Below are positions 8,995 through 17,655 of a stretch of 64,000 bases of DNA, one piece after another (position 1 is the first letter of the stretch; every line of letters starts with the position of its first letter). A program made the translations under genes and the position numbers. The stretch spans positions 248,001-312,000 of the forward strand of contig NZ_JACLAW010000005.1 of the NCBI RefSeq assembly GCF_014230315.1, in the 5' to 3' direction. The notes below the pieces were generated by a model, which made no database searches, had not been told where the DNA came from, and saw nothing but the letters and a program-made list of their open reading frames with translations. The DNA comes from Novosphingobium flavum (GTDB lineage Bacteria > Pseudomonadota > Alphaproteobacteria > Sphingomonadales > Sphingomonadaceae).

Positions 8995-10010
8995 TGGAAC
9001 GCCGCGCTCCTATCCTGCCCGATCCGGCCGAGGACGCTGCGCGCTGGTTCGCGCGCGATCGCTCGGGCGACATGAGTGAGGCCCAGCAGCAGGCGTTCGA
9101 GCAGTGGCTCGATGCCGATCCGGCGCATCGCTCCGCTTACGAACAGTGCTGCGCGACCTGGGAGGCGCTCGACAGCGTGCGCACCAATCCGGCGATCCTG
9201 CGGATGCGCGAGCAGGTGCGCAGCCGCCGCCGGTGGGTGTGGATGGGCATTGGCGGGCTGGGGCTGGCCGCATCGGTGGCGGCCGCGCTGCTCATGCCGG
9301 CGCTGTTCGACAGCCCCAGGCCGGCGCGCCTGGCCGATGCCGGGGGGCAGGATCATTCGACCAGCCTGTCGACCGGGGTTGGCGAGGTTTCCCGCCTGAC
9401 GCTGTCCGACGGTTCGAAAGTGGTGCTCGACGCGCAATCGGTGATCGCGCTGCGCTTCGGCAAGGACCAGCGCTACATCGTGCTCGAGCGCGGGCGGGCC
9501 TTCTTCGAGGTGGCGCATGAAGCGCGCCCGTTCATCGTGGCCCAGGGCGGTATGACGGTCCGCGCCACGGGAACCCGGTTCGTGGTGGACCGCGAAGGGG
9601 CCACGGCCAAGGTCGCGATGATCGAGGGTAGTGTGGTCGTGGCGGCCCTGCCGAGCCCTGCGCTGCCGCAGGCCCCCCGGCAAGCGCCCGTCAGCCTGAC
9701 CGCCGGGCGCGGCCTGACCGACGACGGCAAGGGACACTGGACGCTCATCAAGACCGACTTCGCCGCCGAGGAGGGGTGGATGAACGGCCGCCTGATCTTC
9801 GAACAGGAACGGATCGGGCGGATTGCCGAACTGGTGAACCGTTACAGCCGGCAGAAGATCGTGATCTCCGGCGCGGGTCTGGCCGACGACCGCCTCAGCG
9901 CGGCCTTGCGCGCCGGCGATGCGGAGACGTTCGTATCGGCCCTGGTGGACCTCAAGATGGCAAGGGTGGCGTCGCGGGACCGTGATGCGATCGTGCTGAC
10001 CAGTCCCTAG
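8994..10010 (+). CDS. FecR family anti-sigma regulator
   Basis: Inner-membrane signal-transducing regulator of 338 residues. The ATG at 8994 shares its A with the sigma factor stop (TGATG), and AGGGGGGAG lies just before it; an in-frame GTG at 8991 is a possible alternative. The N-terminal DUF4880-type part (DAARWFARDRSGDMSEAQQQAFEQWLDADPAHRSAY) binds the sigma factor. One membrane segment follows at about residues 80-102. The periplasmic FecR domain holds LSDGSKVVLDAQSVIALRFGKDQRYIVLERGRAFFEVAHE. It would relay binding at the receptor STN domain to the sigma factor. Confidence 0.95.
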   Translation: MERRAPILPDPAEDAARWFARDRSGDMSEAQQQAFEQWLDADPAHRSAYEQCCATWEALDSVRTNPAILRMREQVRSRRRWVWMGIGGLGLAASVAAALLMPALFDSPRPARLADAGGQDHSTSLSTGVGEVSRLTLSDGSKVVLDAQSVIALRFGKDQRYIVLERGRAFFEVAHEARPFIVAQGGMTVRATGTRFVVDREGATAKVAMIEGSVVVAALPSPALPQAPRQAPVSLTAGRGLTDDGKGHWTLIKTDFAAEEGWMNGRLIFEQERIGRIAELVNRYSRQKIVISGAGLADDRLSAALRAGDAETFVSALVDLKMARVASRDRDAIVLTSP

Positions 10011-10047
10011 GCGAATATATTTTCGCCGCGCCCTGAGGGGAAGGCGC
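10010..10047 (+). promoter_or_regulatory. Two small hairpins between fecR and the TBDT
   Basis: GGCGAA (10010-10015) pairs with TTCGCC (10022-10027), and GCGCC (10028-10032) pairs with GGCGC (10043-10047). They fill the gap between the regulator and the receptor gene and could reduce read-through or set the receptor level independently. No T run is present. Confidence 0.35.
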
Positions 10048-10104
10048 GATGGCCACTCTTCTCCATTGAAAGCAAAAAATGCGAACATGGAAGAGGGGCA
10101 TCAG

Positions 10105-13100
10105 ATGAGAGGATATCTTGCATTCTGCCTGGCGAGTGTCGCGGCGGTGCCGCAGGCGGCCTGGGCCGAGCCGCTGGCGATCAGGATCGCGCCGCAGCCG
10201 CTGGGCAAGGCGCTGAGCGAACTCGGGCGCCAGAGCGGGCTCCAGATCATCTATCGCCCCCAGATTATCGGCCGCCGCATGACCTCGGGCCTGAACGGTG
10301 CTTACGAGCCCGTCGCCGCGCTCAGGCAATTGCTGGCGGGTACGGGCCTGACCTACGTTGCCTCGGGTAGTGGATTCATCATCCAGGAACAGGCGGTCAG
10401 GACGCCGGTTTCCGCGCTCCAGTCTGCCCCCTCGGCGCCCCGTGCGCCGGTGGAGCCGGCCGAAGCGGAGCGGGCCACGCCCGAGGAAATCATCGTTACC
10501 GGGTCGCGCACCATCAAGAACGGCGATGACAGTCCGACCCCGGTAACGGTCGTGACTACGGAAACGCTGCAGAACGTGCGGCCGACCAGCCTCACCGAAT
10601 CGATCCAGGTCATGCCGGTGTTCTCCGGTTCGCGCGGGCAGACGGCCAACCCTTCGGCGACTGGCGCGACGGGCGGCGGCAACGGCTCGGCGGCACAGCT
10701 GAACCTGCGCAACATCGGTTCGCAGCGCAACCTGGTGCTGATGGACGGCCGGCGCGTTCCGCCGACCTCGTTCACGGGGATTGTCGATGCCGATGTCATC
10801 CCGCAATTGCTGATCCAGCGGGTCGATGTGGTGACCGGCGGGGTTTCGGCCGTCTATGGCTCCGACGCGGTGACCGGCGTCATCAACTTCGTCACCGATA
10901 CCGCGTTCACCGGCCTGAAGGCGCAGGCGCAGGGCGGCATCTCGAGCCGGCACGACGATGGCTCGCAGGAACTGGGCCTGGCCTGGGGCACGAAGATCGG
11001 CGAGCGCAGCCATTTCGAAATCAGCTATGAATATCGCAACAGCGACGGCATCGCCCGCCGCTCGGAGCGTGAATGGTTCAACCGGGCGACGGTAATCGGC
11101 AACGGCACGACGGTGCCCTATCTCTCCATCGGCGATTCCGCTCTGCCCAATCAGCCATTCGGTGGCCGGATAACCGCCTGCGGCACCGGCTGCACGCTGG
11201 CCGGCCAGTACTTCGCGGCGGACGGCGTGCTGTCGCCGTTTGTTGCCGGCACGACCTATTCCGGCGTGACCGCGACCCAGAGCGGGGGCGCAGGCGGATA
11301 TTTCGACACCTCGTTGAAAGCCTCGCAGCGCTCGCACCAGGTGTTCGCGCGGTTCGACACCGAGCTTTCGGACACGGTCAACTTCTTCGCCTCGGCCAGC
11401 GCCAACTTCAAAAAGAACGTGTTCTACGGCGATGAACTGAGCCTGTCGGGCATCACGATGAGCAAGACGAACGCTTTCCTGTCACCGGTCTATCAGGCGC
11501 TGATTCCGGCGGCGACTTTCACGTTCGGCCAGGTCTTCAAGCAGGAATCGCGCCTGACGATGGTGCCGAATACGCGGCAGCTGTCGTTCGTGACCGGCTT
11601 CGACGGCAAGTTCGGCAGCTATTCGTGGGATGTGGGCTATGTTCACGGCGAATCCCGCCTGACGACGGACCTCTACAACAACCCCAACCAGCAGAAGCTG
11701 GCCGCCGCTCTCGATGCGGTGCCGGGTAGCGGGGGGCAGCCGGTCTGCTACGCCGCCACGCAGGCGGCCACCGCGGCGGCCTATGCGGACTGCGTGCCGC
11801 TCAACGTGTTCGGGCCATCTGCCTCCAGCGCCGCGGCGCGCGACTACATCTTCGACGATACGCACTATGTTGCGACCACCAAGCAGGACGACATCACCGC
11901 CAGCATCAGCGGATCGCCGTTCGCAACCTGGGCGGGCCCGGTGAACGTGGCGCTTTCGGGCGAATGGCGCACGCAGTCGTTCCAGTCGCAGAGCAATTCC
12001 GCGGCCGACGGGGTGGCCGATTGTACCAATCTCCGCTTTAACTGCGTGGCGACCGGCAGCCGTACCCTGCTGTTGCAGAACGTCTTCTCGTCCAGCCCCA
12101 AGGTGTCGATGAACGTGTGGGAAGCCGCGGTCGAGGCCAGCGTGCCGCTGGTCAAGGATGCGCCGCTGCTTCAACTGGTCGAGGTCACCGGGGCCGCGCG
12201 CTATACGAAGTACAACAGCGTTGGCAGCTATACGACCTGGAAGCTGGGCGGAAGCTGGGTCGTCAGCGATGACCTGCGCTTCCGCGGCACGATCTCGCGC
12301 GATATCCGTGCGCCTACCCTGGGCGACCTTTACGCGCCCACGGTGCAGAGCGTGGCGACCGTGGCGGACCAGAAGAACATCGTGAGCCTGCCGGTCACCC
12401 AGCGCAACCAGGCCAATCCCGGACTGACCGCGGAAATCGGCAATACCAAGACCGTCGGCCTGGTGTTCAAGCCCCGCTTCCTGCCCGGCTTCAGCCTCGC
12501 GCTCGACTATTTCGACATCGCGATCAATAACGCCATCGTTTCCGTTCAGGGTTCGCAGGCGATCATTCAGAACGGCTGCAACCTTTCGGGCATCGCGCTT
12601 TATTGCGACCTGATCGAGCGGGACTCGACCGGCAAGCTCATCGCGGTGGTGACCAAGCCGATCAACCTTGCCAAGATCACCACCCATGGGGTTGACGCAG
12701 AACTGAACTACCAGGGCCGGCTGTTCGGCAATCGGTTCATGTTCCGCGGGCTGGCGGCCTACCAACCGCACATCCGCTATATCCAGCCCGGCGTGCCCAC
12801 CGTTGACCAAGGCGGGGTTGCCTTCGGCACCGCCGGTCTGACCGCGAGCCCGTCGCTGCGCCTGACTGGCATCCTCAGCTACGACGTGACCGACAATCTG
12901 CGTGTCGACATCATGGAGCGGTGGCGCAGCGCCCTGAAGCTGTCGGGCGATCCGACGCTGGCCTTCGTCGCCGGCGACAACCGGATCAGGCCCTATGCGC
13001 AGACGTCGTTGAACGTCGCCTACAGCATCGACAGGCAGTTCCAGCTGTCCCTCAACGTCCAGAACCTGTTCGACGCCGATCCGCCGGTGGGCAACGCGCC

Positions 13101-13197
13101 CGGCACCGGCGGCGCGCCAGGGCATTTCGGCGGCTTTTCCGCGACGGACGATGTGGCTGGCCGCTATTTCACGGTCGGCGTCCGCCTCAGGTATTGA
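10105..13197 (+). CDS. TonB-dependent receptor with STN signalling domain
   Basis: Outer-membrane transducer-type receptor of 1030 residues. The ATG at 10105 is preferred because AAGAGGGG ends six bases before it and the Sec signal (MRGYLAFCLASVAAVPQAAWA) then starts the protein; upstream in-frame starts at 10066 (TTG) and 10087 are less likely. The secretin/TonB STN domain spans about residues 24-85 (LGKALSELGRQSGLQIIYRPQIIG). After a linker, EEIIVTGSR starts the plug. The barrel ends in GVRLRY. STN plus the upstream sigma/anti-sigma pair identify ligand-sensing regulation. The barrel subfamily is shared with the receptors at 22963 and 57598 and is typical of large sphingomonad carbon-source receptors. 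The ligand is unknown. Confidence 0.95.
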   Translation: MRGYLAFCLASVAAVPQAAWAEPLAIRIAPQPLGKALSELGRQSGLQIIYRPQIIGRRMTSGLNGAYEPVAALRQLLAGTGLTYVASGSGFIIQEQAVRTPVSALQSAPSAPRAPVEPAEAERATPEEIIVTGSRTIKNGDDSPTPVTVVTTETLQNVRPTSLTESIQVMPVFSGSRGQTANPSATGATGGGNGSAAQLNLRNIGSQRNLVLMDGRRVPPTSFTGIVDADVIPQLLIQRVDVVTGGVSAVYGSDAVTGVINFVTDTAFTGLKAQAQGGISSRHDDGSQELGLAWGTKIGERSHFEISYEYRNSDGIARRSEREWFNRATVIGNGTTVPYLSIGDSALPNQPFGGRITACGTGCTLAGQYFAADGVLSPFVAGTTYSGVTATQSGGAGGYFDTSLKASQRSHQVFARFDTELSDTVNFFASASANFKKNVFYGDELSLSGITMSKTNAFLSPVYQALIPAATFTFGQVFKQESRLTMVPNTRQLSFVTGFDGKFGSYSWDVGYVHGESRLTTDLYNNPNQQKLAAALDAVPGSGGQPVCYAATQAATAAAYADCVPLNVFGPSASSAAARDYIFDDTHYVATTKQDDITASISGSPFATWAGPVNVALSGEWRTQSFQSQSNSAADGVADCTNLRFNCVATGSRTLLLQNVFSSSPKVSMNVWEAAVEASVPLVKDAPLLQLVEVTGAARYTKYNSVGSYTTWKLGGSWVVSDDLRFRGTISRDIRAPTLGDLYAPTVQSVATVADQKNIVSLPVTQRNQANPGLTAEIGNTKTVGLVFKPRFLPGFSLALDYFDIAINNAIVSVQGSQAIIQNGCNLSGIALYCDLIERDSTGKLIAVVTKPINLAKITTHGVDAELNYQGRLFGNRFMFRGLAAYQPHIRYIQPGVPTVDQGGVAFGTAGLTASPSLRLTGILSYDVTDNLRVDIMERWRSALKLSGDPTLAFVAGDNRIRPYAQTSLNVAYSIDRQFQLSLNVQNLFDADPPVGNAPGTGGAPGHFGGFSATDDVAGRYFTVGVRLRY

Positions 13198-13275
13198 TCG
13201 CGGCTGCCTTCGTTTCCGGTCCGATCACACACAAGAATATTCAGCCCAAGGGCTGGGGTTGAGGAGTACGATGTC

Positions 13276-13797
13276 ATGGCATTGGTTTGGTTGAGACGGA
13301 CCGCCGTCGCGTCGGTCGTGGCGGTGTCGGCGGTTGCGGCGGGGCTGGTCGGCGCGGCGGAGCCCGGCAAGAAGGTGTGGTCTGGTCAGCTGAATCCCGG
13401 TTCCGGGTGGCTGAAGCGGCAGGGACTGGCGCCTTCCTACCGGTTCCAGTTCACTGTCGATGCCGCCGGCCGGGCCACCGGGACTATCGACCTTGGGGGC
13501 AGTACATATCCGCTGACCCCCGGCAAGGCCGTTCTCACCGGGCAGCGTGATCCGGATGGCTCGGCGTTCTACCTGTTTGCGACGATCGAAGGGCGCCGCG
13601 CCTTGCCGGCAGCGGCGCGCACGCAGGCGGAGGTCAAGGTGACGCTGACCGGCTTCGACGAAGAAGACGGATCGCTGCGGGGCGTCGGCGTTGTCGACAT
13701 GGCCGATCTCGTCTGTGTGACGGACCCGGCCAAGGCAGCGGCGAAGACGCCGTGCGCTCGGCGCATGGTGCCGGTCAAATGGACGGCAAGGAACTAA
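13276..13797 (+). CDS. Secreted protein of unknown function
   Basis: Protein of 173 residues that I do not recognise. GAGGA at 13261-13265 precedes the ATG at 13276. An N-terminal hydrophobic segment (TAVASVVAVSAVAAGLVGAAE) looks like a Sec signal. The mature part is rich in short alternating beta-type stretches (SYRFQFTVDAAGRATGTIDLGG, DGSAFYLFATIEGRR), suggesting a small beta-barrel or beta-sandwich. Two Cys residues near the C-terminus (DLVCVTDPAKAAAKTPCARR) may form a disulfide in the periplasm. It lies between the STN receptor and a Tat-exported esterase with short gaps, so it probably belongs to the same operon, perhaps as an accessory ligand-binding protein. That role is only inferred. 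Confidence 0.7.
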   Translation: MALVWLRRTAVASVVAVSAVAAGLVGAAEPGKKVWSGQLNPGSGWLKRQGLAPSYRFQFTVDAAGRATGTIDLGGSTYPLTPGKAVLTGQRDPDGSAFYLFATIEGRRALPAAARTQAEVKVTLTGFDEEDGSLRGVGVVDMADLVCVTDPAKAAAKTPCARRMVPVKWTARN

Positions 13798-13809
13798 GGG
13801 AGCCAAGCC

Positions 13810-14754
13810 ATGAAACGCACTGAAATCGGGCGCAGGGATTTGCTGCTGGGCACGGCCGCCGCAGCCTTTGCCGCTGCCGTTCCTTCCATGGGTCATGCGG
13901 CCACAACGGTCCGTTATGATCCGGATGCGCGGTTCAAGCTGAAGGTCAGCGAAGTCGAATATCGCCGCACCGCGAAGGGAACGCCGCTGTTGGCCCGGAT
14001 CTATCAGCCTGTCGGACCCGGCCCGTTCCCGGTGATCCTGGACCTGCACGGCGGCGGCTGGAATGAGAAGGACCGGCAGGCCGAGGAACTGTTCGACCGC
14101 AAGATGGCGGTGGCCGGCGCCGTGGTCGTGGCCATCGACTATACCCTGGCGTCCGAGGCACCATATCCGGCCGCCTTTCAGGATGCCAATTATGCCGTGC
14201 GCTGGCTCAAGGCCAATGCCTCGAAGTGGAACGGCGATGCATCGCGGTTCGGGATCTTCGGCAGTTCGAGCGGGGGCCACATGGCCGAAGTCATGATGAT
14301 GCAGCCGCGCAATCCGCGTTATGCCGCACTGCCGTTTCCCGAGCATCCCGAGCTTGACGCGGCAGTCGACTACGTGATCGCCCGCTCGCCTGCCAGCGAC
14401 ACCTTTGCGCTTTACCAGACCACGCAGTCGCTGGAGAACACGGGCATGATCGAAAAGCTCAAGACGTTCTTCGTGCCGTGGGAGACCATTCACGAGGCCA
14501 ATCCGCGCGAAATCGTCGAGCGCGGCGGGAATCTCACGCTGAAGCCTCTGCTGGTGATGCAGGGCGAGTTGGACGACAACGTGCCGACGCCCATCCAGAC
14601 CCGTTTCGTCGAGGCTTACAGGGCGGCCGGTGGCCAGTGCGACTACACGATCTTCGAGGGCTGCGATCATCAGTGGGTGGCCGTGCCGGGGCCGCAGACC
14701 GACCGGGCACACAAGATGGCCAAGGCTTTCATCGCGCGTAATGTTAACATTTGA
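13810..14754 (+). CDS. Tat-exported alpha/beta hydrolase (esterase)
   Basis: Exported esterase of 314 residues. AAGGGAG lies just before the ATG. The N-terminus carries a twin-arginine signal (GRRDLLLGTAAAAFAAAVPSMGHA). The oxyanion-hole motif HGGG starts at His80, the nucleophile elbow GSSSGG has Ser153, and the Asp of GELDDNVPTP and the His of EGCDHQW complete the triad. This matches the BD-FAE/hormone-sensitive-lipase-like group, which removes acetyl or feruloyl-type esters. It is 12 bases after the small secreted protein and within the sigma-factor-headed cluster, so it probably cleaves the compound imported by the receptor at 10105. The exact ester is unknown. Confidence 0.9.
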   Translation: MKRTEIGRRDLLLGTAAAAFAAAVPSMGHAATTVRYDPDARFKLKVSEVEYRRTAKGTPLLARIYQPVGPGPFPVILDLHGGGWNEKDRQAEELFDRKMAVAGAVVVAIDYTLASEAPYPAAFQDANYAVRWLKANASKWNGDASRFGIFGSSSGGHMAEVMMMQPRNPRYAALPFPEHPELDAAVDYVIARSPASDTFALYQTTQSLENTGMIEKLKTFFVPWETIHEANPREIVERGGNLTLKPLLVMQGELDDNVPTPIQTRFVEAYRAAGGQCDYTIFEGCDHQWVAVPGPQTDRAHKMAKAFIARNVNI

Positions 14755-14786
14755 TGTGAGCGGCAGGGCGAGTAACTGGCGCGGCG

Positions 14787-14812
14787 GGTCCGGGCCGGTT
14801 CGGTCCGGGCCG
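14787..14812 (+). repeat. 11-base direct repeat before an MFS gene
   Basis: GGTCCGGGCCG occurs twice, at 14787-14797 and 14802-14812, separated by GTTC, giving a 15-base period. It lies in the 121-base gap between the esterase and the transporter. It may be an operator or only GC-rich slippage. Confidence 0.4.
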
Positions 14813-14875
14813 CAAGGCGTATCCCGCGAATCCGAGCTCTTGCGGGTCTGGCAGTCTAAAGAAGGGTAAGGTCAG

Positions 14876-16174
14876 ATGGCCACGATAGTTTCGCCTTCCC
14901 CGGAAATGGCCCGGGCCGCGCTGGTGCGGCGCTGGGTGATCCTCACCTTGCTCATGCTGGGCGCGCTGATCGGTTTCGTCGACCGGGTGAGCATTTCCTC
15001 GGCCCTCGCCGTGGCCTCGTTCAAGGCGCACTTCGGCCTTTCGGACATTGCCCGGGGATGGATCAACTCGGCGTTCTTCTGGTCCTATGCGGTCATGCAG
15101 GTGCCGATGGGCTGGGTGGTCGACCGCTACGGGGTCAAATGGCCCTATGCGATCTGCTTCTTCGTGTGGTGCGTGGCCTCCGCCCTGATCGGCCTGGTGT
15201 CGACCCTGTGGGCACTGATCCTGATGCGGCTGATCATCGGCGTGGCCGAGGCCATCGTGGTTCCGGCCACCTATCGCTGGGTGCGCAACAACTTCGATCC
15301 CGACCGGAGCGGCGCCGCGCTGGGTTTCTATGCCCTGGGTACCAAGTTCGGCCCCGCGCTCGGCGCCCCGGCCGCGGCCTGGCTGATCGTGATGTTCGAC
15401 TGGCGGGTCATGTTCCTGATCACCGGCCTTGTCGGCGTGATCTGGCTGGTGCCGTGGATGCTGGTCGCCCGCGAGCGGACGGGGGCCCTGCCGATCGAGG
15501 CCGGCGTGTCTTCCGAGGCCGAGGCAGAGGTGGTCCAGCGGCTCGCGGCGAAGAACATCAGTCTCTCGTCGCTGCTGGCCAACCCGTTCATCCTCGCCAC
15601 GCTGGTCGTGTACTTCTGCTACAACTACTTCCTGTTCTTCTGCATCACCTGGATGCCGGCCTATCTGATCGAACAGCGCGGCCTGTCGCTGGAGCAGATG
15701 GGATTCTACACTTTCTTCAGCTTTACCGGGATCGCCGTCGTTGCCTTCGCGTCGGGCTGGCTGGCCGACGTGATCATCGGGCGGGTCGGGCGCGCCGTCT
15801 TCGTGCGCAAGGCCTTCGTGCTGGCGGGTTTCGCTGCTGCCAGCACGGTCGTCCTGGGCGCGTGGTCGCAAAGCGTCGAGGCTGCGCTGTTCTGGAACGT
15901 GCTCTCGCTGTCCGGGCTGGGCCTTGCCACGGCCAATAACCTTGCGCTGTGCAGCATCATGTTCATCCCGGGTCCGATCGTGGGCCGGGTGAAGGGGATC
16001 CAGAACACCGCGGTCGCCATAGCGGGAATCGTCGCCCCGTTGATGACCGGCTGGCTGCTGCACCTCACCGGCTCGTTTGTGGCGCCGATGACGCTGATCT
16101 TCGTGTTCCTTTTGCTGGGCGCGGCCACGGTGGTCGTCGCCATCCGGAAGGAATGGGCGCCCATCATTCCGTGA
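14876..16174 (+). CDS. MFS transporter, anion:cation symporter (ACS) type
   Basis: Inner-membrane carrier of 432 residues with about 12 helices. The ATG is preceded by AAGGGTAAGG. DRVSISSALAVASFKAHFGLSDIARGWINSAFFWSYAVMQVPMGWVVDRYG is typical of the ACS family, whose members import organic anions such as glucarate, galactonate, hexuronates or phthalate. VGVIWLVPWML is also family-like. It follows the esterase on the same strand and likely imports the acid released in the periplasm. A direct repeat in the gap could give it its own control. Confidence 0.9.
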   Translation: MATIVSPSPEMARAALVRRWVILTLLMLGALIGFVDRVSISSALAVASFKAHFGLSDIARGWINSAFFWSYAVMQVPMGWVVDRYGVKWPYAICFFVWCVASALIGLVSTLWALILMRLIIGVAEAIVVPATYRWVRNNFDPDRSGAALGFYALGTKFGPALGAPAAAWLIVMFDWRVMFLITGLVGVIWLVPWMLVARERTGALPIEAGVSSEAEAEVVQRLAAKNISLSSLLANPFILATLVVYFCYNYFLFFCITWMPAYLIEQRGLSLEQMGFYTFFSFTGIAVVAFASGWLADVIIGRVGRAVFVRKAFVLAGFAAASTVVLGAWSQSVEAALFWNVLSLSGLGLATANNLALCSIMFIPGPIVGRVKGIQNTAVAIAGIVAPLMTGWLLHLTGSFVAPMTLIFVFLLLGAATVVVAIRKEWAPIIP

Positions 16175-16367
16175 ACCGCGGGCGGGCGGTGCCTGCCGCA
16201 AGGACCTCAAACCAGCGCCGACGGCCTTGGGGGACTGGACGCTCATGCCTTGCCGGCGCGAGTCTGCTTGGCGAATCCCGAAAAAGGTGGTCTGGTCCCC
16301 GCACGTTCCAGGTCGTGCCCCATCAGGTGGAGAAGCAGCGCCGGAGGCAGGAAGAGGACACTAAGCT

Positions 16368-16964
16368 GTGCGGGTCATGCTGGTAGATGATCATCCGTTG
16401 GTTCGTCAGGCGCTCGCGCTCACCGTGGCGGCGATCGATCCGGCGGTGACGGTAGAGCAGCTCGAGGCCGTCAAGGAAGCCGAGGCGTCGCTGGAAAGGG
16501 ATCCGGGCGAGGCGCTGGTCCTGCTCGACCTGCATCTTCCCGGTCAGTCGGGCATGGAAGGCCTGATGAGAATCAAGGGGCGCTTTCCCCAAGTGCCGGT
16601 TGCGATCGTTTCCGGGGATGACGACAGCGCGACGGTCCTGTCAGCGCAGGCCTGCGGGGCGGCGGGGTTCATCTCCAAGACCGCGAGCCGATCCAGCCTG
16701 ATCACCGCGCTGGGAGCCTTGATGGCCGGGCAGGACTGGTTCCCCGACCAGGAGGAAGTGCAGCCGCAGGAGCAACTTACTGCCGCCCAGACGCGGGTGC
16801 TGGATTGCATCCGCCGAGGCCTGATGAACAAGCAGATCGCCCACGAACTGGGCATGAGCGAACATACGGTGAAATATCATCTCGGCGGAATATTCCGCAA
16901 ACTGGGATGCTATAGCCGCGCCCAGCTGGTATCGACCCTGATCGACAGCTCGGCCCGAAACTGA
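16368..16964 (+). CDS. NarL/FixJ-type response regulator
   Basis: Response regulator of 198 residues starting at GTG 16368. The receiver domain has VDDHP near the N-terminus, the phospho-acceptor Asp54 in LVLLDLHLPG and the conserved Lys104 in FISKTAS. A LuxR-type helix-turn-helix (LTAAQTRVLDCIRRGLMNKQIAHELGMSEHTVKYHLGGIFRKLG) ends the protein. It resembles CrbR/AgmR-type regulators that pair with symporter-domain kinases. A second similar regulator follows after 91 bases and a large hybrid kinase lies in convergent orientation. The two regulators are similar to each other, suggesting a duplication. Confidence 0.93.
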   Translation: MRVMLVDDHPLVRQALALTVAAIDPAVTVEQLEAVKEAEASLERDPGEALVLLDLHLPGQSGMEGLMRIKGRFPQVPVAIVSGDDDSATVLSAQACGAAGFISKTASRSSLITALGALMAGQDWFPDQEEVQPQEQLTAAQTRVLDCIRRGLMNKQIAHELGMSEHTVKYHLGGIFRKLGCYSRAQLVSTLIDSSARN

Positions 16965-17055
16965 GCCGGCATTCTTGCTGCGGCGGCAATTGCCCTTGGG
17001 GGGGATTGCCGTTAGTTTTACTGCAAAACGGAATTGGTTGAGGGAGAGGCGCGGC

Positions 17056-17655
17056 ATGCGCATCCTGTTGGTGGATGACCACCCAATGTTTCGTGAAGCG
17101 CTGGCCGCCACGGTCGAGGGGCTCGATGCCCTTGCCGTGGTCGAACAGTTCGACACGCTGCAGCAATTGTATGACGGGCTGGGCGAGGGGGGCGCCGGGA
17201 CCCTTGTGCTGCTCGATCTGCAACTGGCCGACGCGACCGGCATGGTCGGCCTGATCGGGCTCAAGGCGCGCTATACCGAACTTGCCGTGGCGATCGTCTC
17301 GGGCCGCGATGACGAGCACGCCGTGGCGACCGCGCTGGCCTGCGGCGCGGCGGGATATATTCCCAAGAGCGCAAGTCCGGCCACGCTGTCGGCAGCGCTG
17401 CGCACCTTGCTTGGCGGCCATGACTGGTTTCCGCCGGGCAGCCAGGACAAGGACGACAGCGAGCGCCTGTCGCCCATCCAGATGCGGATTCTCGATGGGG
17501 TCAAGCGCGGCAAGATGAACAAGCAGATCGCCTGGGAAGTCGGTCTCAGCGAGCATTCGATCAAGTACCACCTGACCGGGATTTTCCGGAAACTCGGCTG
17601 CCAGACCCGCGCTCAGTTGCTGGCCGTCGTGGCCGAGGTGCCGACGGCGGATTGA
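17056..17655 (+). CDS. NarL/FixJ-type response regulator (second of a tandem pair)
   Basis: Response regulator of 199 residues. The ATG at 17056 is chosen because GGGAGAG lies at 17042-17048 and because VDDHP then sits at the usual position; an in-frame start at 16975 would add an unlikely N-terminus. Asp54 (VLLDLQLADATG) is the phospho-acceptor, with the Lys in YIPKSAS. The LuxR-type HTH is RLSPIQMRILDGVKRGKMNKQIAWEVGLSEHSIKYHLTGIFRKLG. Its last 43 bases overlap, tail to tail, the end of the hybrid kinase gene on the other strand. One or both regulators should accept phosphate from that kinase. Confidence 0.93.
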   Translation: MRILLVDDHPMFREALAATVEGLDALAVVEQFDTLQQLYDGLGEGGAGTLVLLDLQLADATGMVGLIGLKARYTELAVAIVSGRDDEHAVATALACGAAGYIPKSASPATLSAALRTLLGGHDWFPPGSQDKDDSERLSPIQMRILDGVKRGKMNKQIAWEVGLSEHSIKYHLTGIFRKLGCQTRAQLLAVVAEVPTAD

